Positions 32,086 through 35,875 of a DNA stretch of 35,875 nucleotides are shown piece by piece. This DNA is from a virus: the IMG/VR virus record IMGVR_UViG_3300036770_004416, positions 1 through 35,875 of that record; one strand, written 5' to 3'. Both the position numbers and the translations under genes were made by a program. Under the pieces are notes generated by a model. The model ran no database searches. It worked only from the letters and a program-made list of their open reading frames with translations, and had not been told where the DNA came from. Numbering within the stretch: the stretch's first letter is position 1; every line of letters begins with the position of its first letter.

Positions 32086-33738
32086 ATGAGTTGGTCTGAG
32101 AAATATAAAAAATCTATTGATTGTGATAATCCGAAAGGATTTTCTCAGAAAGCACATTGTCAAGGTCGTAAAAAAAGATTGAAAGAGCAACTTAAACCAT
32201 TTAAAACTGTTGAAGAAATTGCAAAGAAGCATCGTTTGGAAGTTTCTTTTATTGAAAAGCAATTAAAAATGGGAGAACCAATTGAACATGAACACACTAA
32301 TAACCATGAACTTGCCAGAGAAATTGCTATTCAGCACCTGGACGAAATTCCAGATTATTATACTCGTTTGAAAAAAATGGAAGCATCTGCCAAAAAAGAA
32401 CATAAAAAGTTTAGAGATGTGAAAGAAGCAACTGATGGAATTAAAGCAAAGGATTATAAAGGCAGGTTAGATAAGTGGTTTGATGATGGTGGTTGGGTTC
32501 AAACTGGCGGAAAGTATGATGGTAAGCCATGTGCAAAACAACCAGGACAAACAACTAAACCATACTGCAGAGATCCAGATGATCGTTCTGCATTAAGTAA
32601 AGATGAAAGAAATAAAAGAGCTGCTAAAAAACGTAGAGAAGATCCAAATCCAGATAGATCAGGAGCTGCAAAAATTGTGACACAAGAGGAATACATTCAA
32701 GAAAAAAAAGGTGAAAAAGATGCTTGTTATCATAAAGTAAAAAGTAGATACAAAATTTGGCCAAGTGCATATGCTTCTGGAGCACTAGTAAAGTGTCGTA
32801 AAGTTGGTGCAGACAGTTGGGGAACAAAATCAGAAGAGATTTCAATTGATGAAGGACAAAAATGTTGGCCTGGTTACGAAAAGAAAGGTACTAAAAAGAT
32901 GTTTGGTAAGACATATAATAATTGTGTAAAAGCAAATGAAGAAGCAGAAATGGTTAGATATTGCCCAAAATGTAAAAAAGATGAAACTCCTAGTGAATGT
33001 AGATATGGCGCAAAATATTGGGAAATGTTTTCAATTCCTTCACAATTAACAACTAATCAATTAAAATATAATATTGCAACAGTTCATCCAGGTAACATGC
33101 CAGAGTCAAAAGATCATGAATACTCAATGGCACGTTCTGAACTTTCTACGATCATTAGTGCAGCAAAAAGATTAAGAAATAAAATGAAAAAGGGTGAGGG
33201 AAATATAGAAGCATGGGTTCAATCAAAGATTACTAAAGCAGCAGACTATATTGATTCCGCAGCAGATTATATTGATAGTGGAGAGATGAAGGAACAAGTT
33301 AAACCTGCAGACTATGAATCTTTTTCAAGAAGAGTTAATTCTGCAATGGCAACTAAAAACCCACAACTTAAAATTAAAGTTTTAAAATCTGCTTCAAAAT
33401 TATATCCAAAATCTAAAGATCTTCCCTTAGCAGATTCTTATGAATATTCAAACTGGAGAGCAGATTTTGGTTTATCTGAAGATTGGCAGAAAGTCAACCG
33501 TCAAGACAAAACTGATGGATTAAGTCAAAAAGCAGTTAATGCTTATCGGCGTGAGAATCCTGGTTCAAAATTACAAACTGCAGTAACTGAAAAGAAACCA
33601 AAAGGTAAAAGAGCAAAACGTCGTGCTTCATTCTGTCGTCGTATGTCCGGAATGAAATCAAAACTGACTTCCACAAAAACTGCAAGAGATCCAGATTCAA
33701 GAATTAACAAAGCACTTCGTCGTTGGAACTGTAACTAA
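32086..33738 (+). CDS. Multi-module Cys/Lys-rich protein, 550 aa, likely virion-associated
   Basis: This looks like a chain of short modules that recur in proteins of many marine phages. In order: 1-35 with SIDCDNPKGFSQKAHCQGRK; about 36-101, DUF5661-like (ELAREIAIQHLDEIPDYYTR, LKKMEA); about 124-202, DUF5872-like (RLDKWFDDGGWVQTG, GKPCAKQPGQTTKPYCRDP); about 213-246 (ACYHKVKSRYKIWPSAYASG, ALVKCRKVG); about 255-305 (KCWPGYEKKGTKKMFGKTYN then a CPKCKK Cys pair); about 348-400 (MARSELSTIISAAKRLRNKM, NIEAWVQSKITKAADYIDSA); and about 450-550 (DKTDGLSQKAVNAYRRENPG, ASFCRRMSGMKSKLTSTKTA, DPDSRINKALRRWNC). It is very basic overall and has many Cys, suggesting metal or nucleic-acid binding. It sits between the terminase genes. 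A capsid-internal or head-maturation role is plausible but unproven. Domain names are by memory. Confidence 0.75.
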   Translation: MSWSEKYKKSIDCDNPKGFSQKAHCQGRKKRLKEQLKPFKTVEEIAKKHRLEVSFIEKQLKMGEPIEHEHTNNHELAREIAIQHLDEIPDYYTRLKKMEASAKKEHKKFRDVKEATDGIKAKDYKGRLDKWFDDGGWVQTGGKYDGKPCAKQPGQTTKPYCRDPDDRSALSKDERNKRAAKKRREDPNPDRSGAAKIVTQEEYIQEKKGEKDACYHKVKSRYKIWPSAYASGALVKCRKVGADSWGTKSEEISIDEGQKCWPGYEKKGTKKMFGKTYNNCVKANEEAEMVRYCPKCKKDETPSECRYGAKYWEMFSIPSQLTTNQLKYNIATVHPGNMPESKDHEYSMARSELSTIISAAKRLRNKMKKGEGNIEAWVQSKITKAADYIDSAADYIDSGEMKEQVKPADYESFSRRVNSAMATKNPQLKIKVLKSASKLYPKSKDLPLADSYEYSNWRADFGLSEDWQKVNRQDKTDGLSQKAVNAYRRENPGSKLQTAVTEKKPKGKRAKRRASFCRRMSGMKSKLTSTKTARDPDSRINKALRRWNCN

Positions 33739-33739
33739 A

Positions 33740-34048
33740 ATGAAATCCTTTCAACAGTTTATTTCCGAAAGCATCAATATTGCAGGAGATTTCAACGGAA
33801 ATCTTTATATGAATGCATCCCAACCAGAGACAGCAACAGAATCTTTTCTTGCAGATGTAGTCTGGCAAGGAAGATTATATCGTATGGAACTTGAAGGGAA
33901 AATGATGAGCAAAAATGAACTTGCTGAACAACTACAAGGAGAGTATCCTGGTGCAATTGTTCATAATATTTACCCTTCAACATCAAATTCTTTAAAAGTT
34001 AAAAACGCAGAAAGATACAGACCAGAAAGATTATCTTGGAGTGATTGA
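33740..34048 (+). CDS. Small protein with capsid-targeting-like N terminus, 102 aa
   Basis: The N terminus MKSFQQFISESINIAG resembles the capsid-targeting peptides of T4 internal head proteins (MKTYQEFIAEA type). It contains ISE at residues 8-10, fitting the (L/I)-x-E cleavage rule of the T4 prohead protease gp21. The rest has a segment FLADVVWQGRLYRMELEGKM, a helix (SKNELAEQLQGEYPG) and a basic C terminus (LKVKNAERYRPERLSWSD). If the resemblance is real, the mature protein would be packed in the head and might be injected with DNA. It starts one base after the 550-aa gene and ends 3 bases before the 516-aa gene. Similar MKSF-x-x-F-x-x-E starts occur on varied T4-like cyanophage proteins, to my knowledge. 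Confidence 0.65.
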   Translation: MKSFQQFISESINIAGDFNGNLYMNASQPETATESFLADVVWQGRLYRMELEGKMMSKNELAEQLQGEYPGAIVHNIYPSTSNSLKVKNAERYRPERLSWSD

Positions 34049-34051
34049 TTA

Positions 34052-35602
34052 ATGGCACAATGGAATAAAACTACACAAGATTATCTAAACCAAGAAAGAA
34101 GTCTGCACGAGGTTTATCTCCGTGCTGACCAGTATGGAAATATACTGAATGATGGCGCATCATCCAGAAGTGCATTTGGAGAACTGCTCACAGTCACTCC
34201 AACACCAGTGGTTCAATTGGATGCACTCTATGGATTTGATCCAAATAAATTTGAAAGATATGAATTTTCTACTGGTATTACAACATCTAACACCTTGATG
34301 GTTACATCAACAGGAACAGGTGCTTATGGTTATGGAGTTATTCGTTCTAAGAAAACTGTAAGATATCGTCCAGGACAAGGTGCTCTTGCAAGATTTACTG
34401 CAAAGTTTGATGTTGGAAGAACGGGTTATACACAAAGAGCAGGATTCTTTACACAAGAACAAGCACTTCAGATTGGTTTCAACACTGATGGCAAGTTTGG
34501 TATTGTTCGTGCAAATGGAGGTAAAGCACATCTCCACAGATTTACTATTAATACTAAAGCATCAGGAACAGAAAATATCACAGTTACTCTTGCAGGAACT
34601 GCAACGACTGTAAGTATTGGTGCTGGAACAACTACTTTTGATAATGCTGCGGGAATAGGAACACAAACATTTCCAGGATGGACAGTTGATTACAGAAGTA
34701 ATGAAGTAATGTTCCTGTCAAATAGTCTTGGACCCAAGAGTGGGACATTTTCTATGACGAGTAATGGAACACTCGTAGCAACATCAACTACAGCACAAAC
34801 AGGTGTAAATCAAACTGAGAACTGGATTTATCAGGAAGACTGGAATCTTGATAATCTCACTGGAGTTGGAGGAACAACTAATCCTTCTTTGGTAACTCTA
34901 AATCCACAAACTCTCAATGTATTCCAAATCAACTTCCGTTGGTTGGGTGCGGGTGAGATGCGTTATGCAATGGAAAATCCAACTAACGGTGATATGATTT
35001 TTATTCATCATGAACATTTTAGTAATCAAAATACTAATGTTCATTTGGATAATCCATCACTAAAGATTGGATATGTTGCTGCAGAACTTTCTGGTAATAC
35101 TGGATTAGGTGTAACAGTTTCTGGTGCATCTATGTTGGGTGCGATTGAGGGTCTTATTTCTCCAACAGATTACCCAGTCGCAGCATCTGTTTCAAGGTCT
35201 ACTTCAATTGCATCAGATACACTTACTCATTTACTTTCAATTAAAGGTAATATTACATCAAATAATAAAATTAATGCTAGAGAAATCATAGTTAAAAAAC
35301 TAACTTGTGGTGCTACTGTGACCGGTGGTGCTCCAAGTTTGGTATATTTGTATCTTGAACCAACTTATACATCAACTCCAACTTTTATAAAAATTGGTAA
35401 TGCTTCGGCATATTCGACAACTGAAACAACAGTATCTGGAACTCCACTTGCAGTCTTTGCTATTGCATCTGGTGCTCCACAGACTATTGATATTTCAGAC
35501 TTAAGAATTGCACTACCACCAAAAACAAGACTTGCACTAGCAATCAGTTCTTCTGGACAGATAAACAGAGTTGATGCTGGTATTATATTTGTTGAAGATT
35601 AA
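34052..35602 (+). CDS. Virion structural protein, 516 aa (unknown type)
   Basis: A long Thr/Ser/Gly-rich, beta-dominated protein. Its N terminus (WNKTTQDYLNQERSLHEVYL, RADQYGNILNDGASSRSAFG, ELLTVTPTPVVQLDALYGFD) resembles structural proteins I have seen in large marine phages. The middle has YRPGQGALARFTAKFD, AGFFTQEQALQIGFNTDGKF then GIVRANGG, and EVMFLSNSLGPKSGTF; the later part has FQINFRWLGAGEMRYAMENP and HHEHFSNQNTNVHLDNPSL. The C-terminal third (IVKKLTCGATVTGGAPSLVY...RLALAISSSGQINRVDAGII) looks like a separate beta-sandwich. A capsid decoration or fibre role fits. No enzymatic motif is evident. A dominant beta fold and location next to gp17 are the only evidence. Confidence 0.7.
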   Translation: MAQWNKTTQDYLNQERSLHEVYLRADQYGNILNDGASSRSAFGELLTVTPTPVVQLDALYGFDPNKFERYEFSTGITTSNTLMVTSTGTGAYGYGVIRSKKTVRYRPGQGALARFTAKFDVGRTGYTQRAGFFTQEQALQIGFNTDGKFGIVRANGGKAHLHRFTINTKASGTENITVTLAGTATTVSIGAGTTTFDNAAGIGTQTFPGWTVDYRSNEVMFLSNSLGPKSGTFSMTSNGTLVATSTTAQTGVNQTENWIYQEDWNLDNLTGVGGTTNPSLVTLNPQTLNVFQINFRWLGAGEMRYAMENPTNGDMIFIHHEHFSNQNTNVHLDNPSLKIGYVAAELSGNTGLGVTVSGASMLGAIEGLISPTDYPVAASVSRSTSIASDTLTHLLSIKGNITSNNKINAREIIVKKLTCGATVTGGAPSLVYLYLEPTYTSTPTFIKIGNASAYSTTETTVSGTPLAVFAIASGAPQTIDISDLRIALPPKTRLALAISSSGQINRVDAGIIFVED

Positions 35603-35607
35603 AGGAG
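35601..35607 (+). promoter_or_regulatory. Strong ribosome binding site for gp17 (AAAGGAG)
   Basis: AAAGGAG lies 7 bases before ATG 35615 and overlaps the stop codon of the 516-aa gene by two bases. It fixes the start of gp17, which otherwise has only a partial frame. Confidence 0.8.
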
Positions 35608-35614
35608 ATATATT

Positions 35615-35875
35615 ATGTCTGATAATATCTATTTGGGTAATCCTCTACTCAAAAAAGCAAATACCCCTATTGAGTTTACAGAAAAGCAAGTTATTGAGTT
35701 TTTAAAATGTAAAGAAGATCCAGTATATTTTGCTAGAAACTACATCAAAATTGTTTCTCTCGATCATGGTCTTGTTCCATTTGAAATGTATCCATTTCAA
35801 GAAAAACTGATTGAAAATTTTCATAATAATCGTTTTAACATTTGTAAGATGCCTCGTCAGACGGGGAAAAGTACT
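35615..35875 (+). CDS. 17: Large terminase subunit gp17 (partial, 5' end)
   Basis: gp17 is the ATPase and nuclease motor that packages DNA into the head. The first 87 residues are present: MSDNIYLGNPLLKKANTPIE, then FTEKQVIEFLKCKEDPVYFA, RNYIKIVSLDHGLVPFEMYP, FQEKLIENFHNNRFNICKMP and RQTGKST. The adenine-binding region (YP-FQ) and the Walker A motif PRQTGKST (compare SRQLGKTT in T4) are both in the expected place. The rest lies beyond the window. It is preceded by the 516-aa gene, not by gp16 as in T4. Confidence 0.95.
   Translation, partial: MSDNIYLGNPLLKKANTPIEFTEKQVIEFLKCKEDPVYFARNYIKIVSLDHGLVPFEMYPFQEKLIENFHNNRFNICKMPRQTGKST

Noticed and set aside
31816-32262. 148-codon minus-strand frame across gp16 and the next gene
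   Set aside because: Opposite two well-supported genes; Phe/Leu/Ser-rich as expected for an antisense frame of AT-rich DNA.

Overview
The window looks like part of the genome of a T4-like myovirus that infects marine picocyanobacteria (a Synechococcus or Prochlorococcus cyanomyovirus). The reasons are a T4-type run of baseplate, neck and terminase genes in one direction (gp25, gp6, gp7, gp8, gp13, gp14, gp15, gp16, gp17), a phage S-adenosylmethionine decarboxylase gene (speD), several tiny proteins of the kind seen across cyanomyoviruses, and exact or near-exact T4-type late promoters (TATAAATA). All supported genes are on the + strand. These are family-level recognitions by eye; no database search was run.

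Region 1 (1-1060) differs in composition: about 55 to 65% GC in the first 120 bases and about 45% in the third gene by hand counts of single lines, against roughly 27 to 33% in lines sampled later. It holds the end of one reading frame, a 71-aa gene and a 139-aa zinc-finger (DUF6011-like) gene. The two boundaries between these genes carry the same ~50-base unit: stop codon, extended -10 promoter and an 8-bp GCAA hairpin with a T tail. The stem is kept by paired substitutions. A different strong terminator-like hairpin closes the block, followed by about 250 bases without a gene and a strong A-tract/extended -10 promoter at the composition boundary.

Region 2 (1124-4076) is an accessory cluster: an AbrB/SpoVT-like mini protein, an HNH endonuclease, a GT-A-type glycosyltransferase, three overlapping small genes, speD, and an 80-aa gene preceded by a leader with two AGGAG elements and an anti-Shine-Dalgarno element.

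Region 3 (4078-27103) is the baseplate block: gp25, gp6, a 3919-aa gp7-type protein that carries a YHYH-like domain, gp8, and a 2423-aa DUF4815-type protein. Late promoters precede gp25 and gp8, each about 15 to 20 bases upstream of the predicted message start codon.

Region 4 (27100-32071) has two tiny overlapping genes, a third late promoter, two small virion or fibre-type proteins, then neck and tail-completion genes gp13, gp14, gp15 and the small terminase gp16. gp14 carries an inserted array of a ~43-residue repeat that also occurs in gp7, gp8 and the DUF4815 protein.

Region 5 (32086-35602) is a 3.5-kb, three-gene block between the two terminase genes, which adjoin in T4: a 550-aa chain of small Cys/Lys-rich modules, a 102-aa protein whose N terminus resembles a T4 capsid-targeting peptide with a gp21-type IxE cleavage site, and a 516-aa structural-type protein. 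The large terminase gp17 starts at 35615 and is cut by the window end just after its Walker A motif. The best candidates for something undescribed are the repeated promoter-hairpin unit in Region 1 and the terminase-interrupting block in Region 5.
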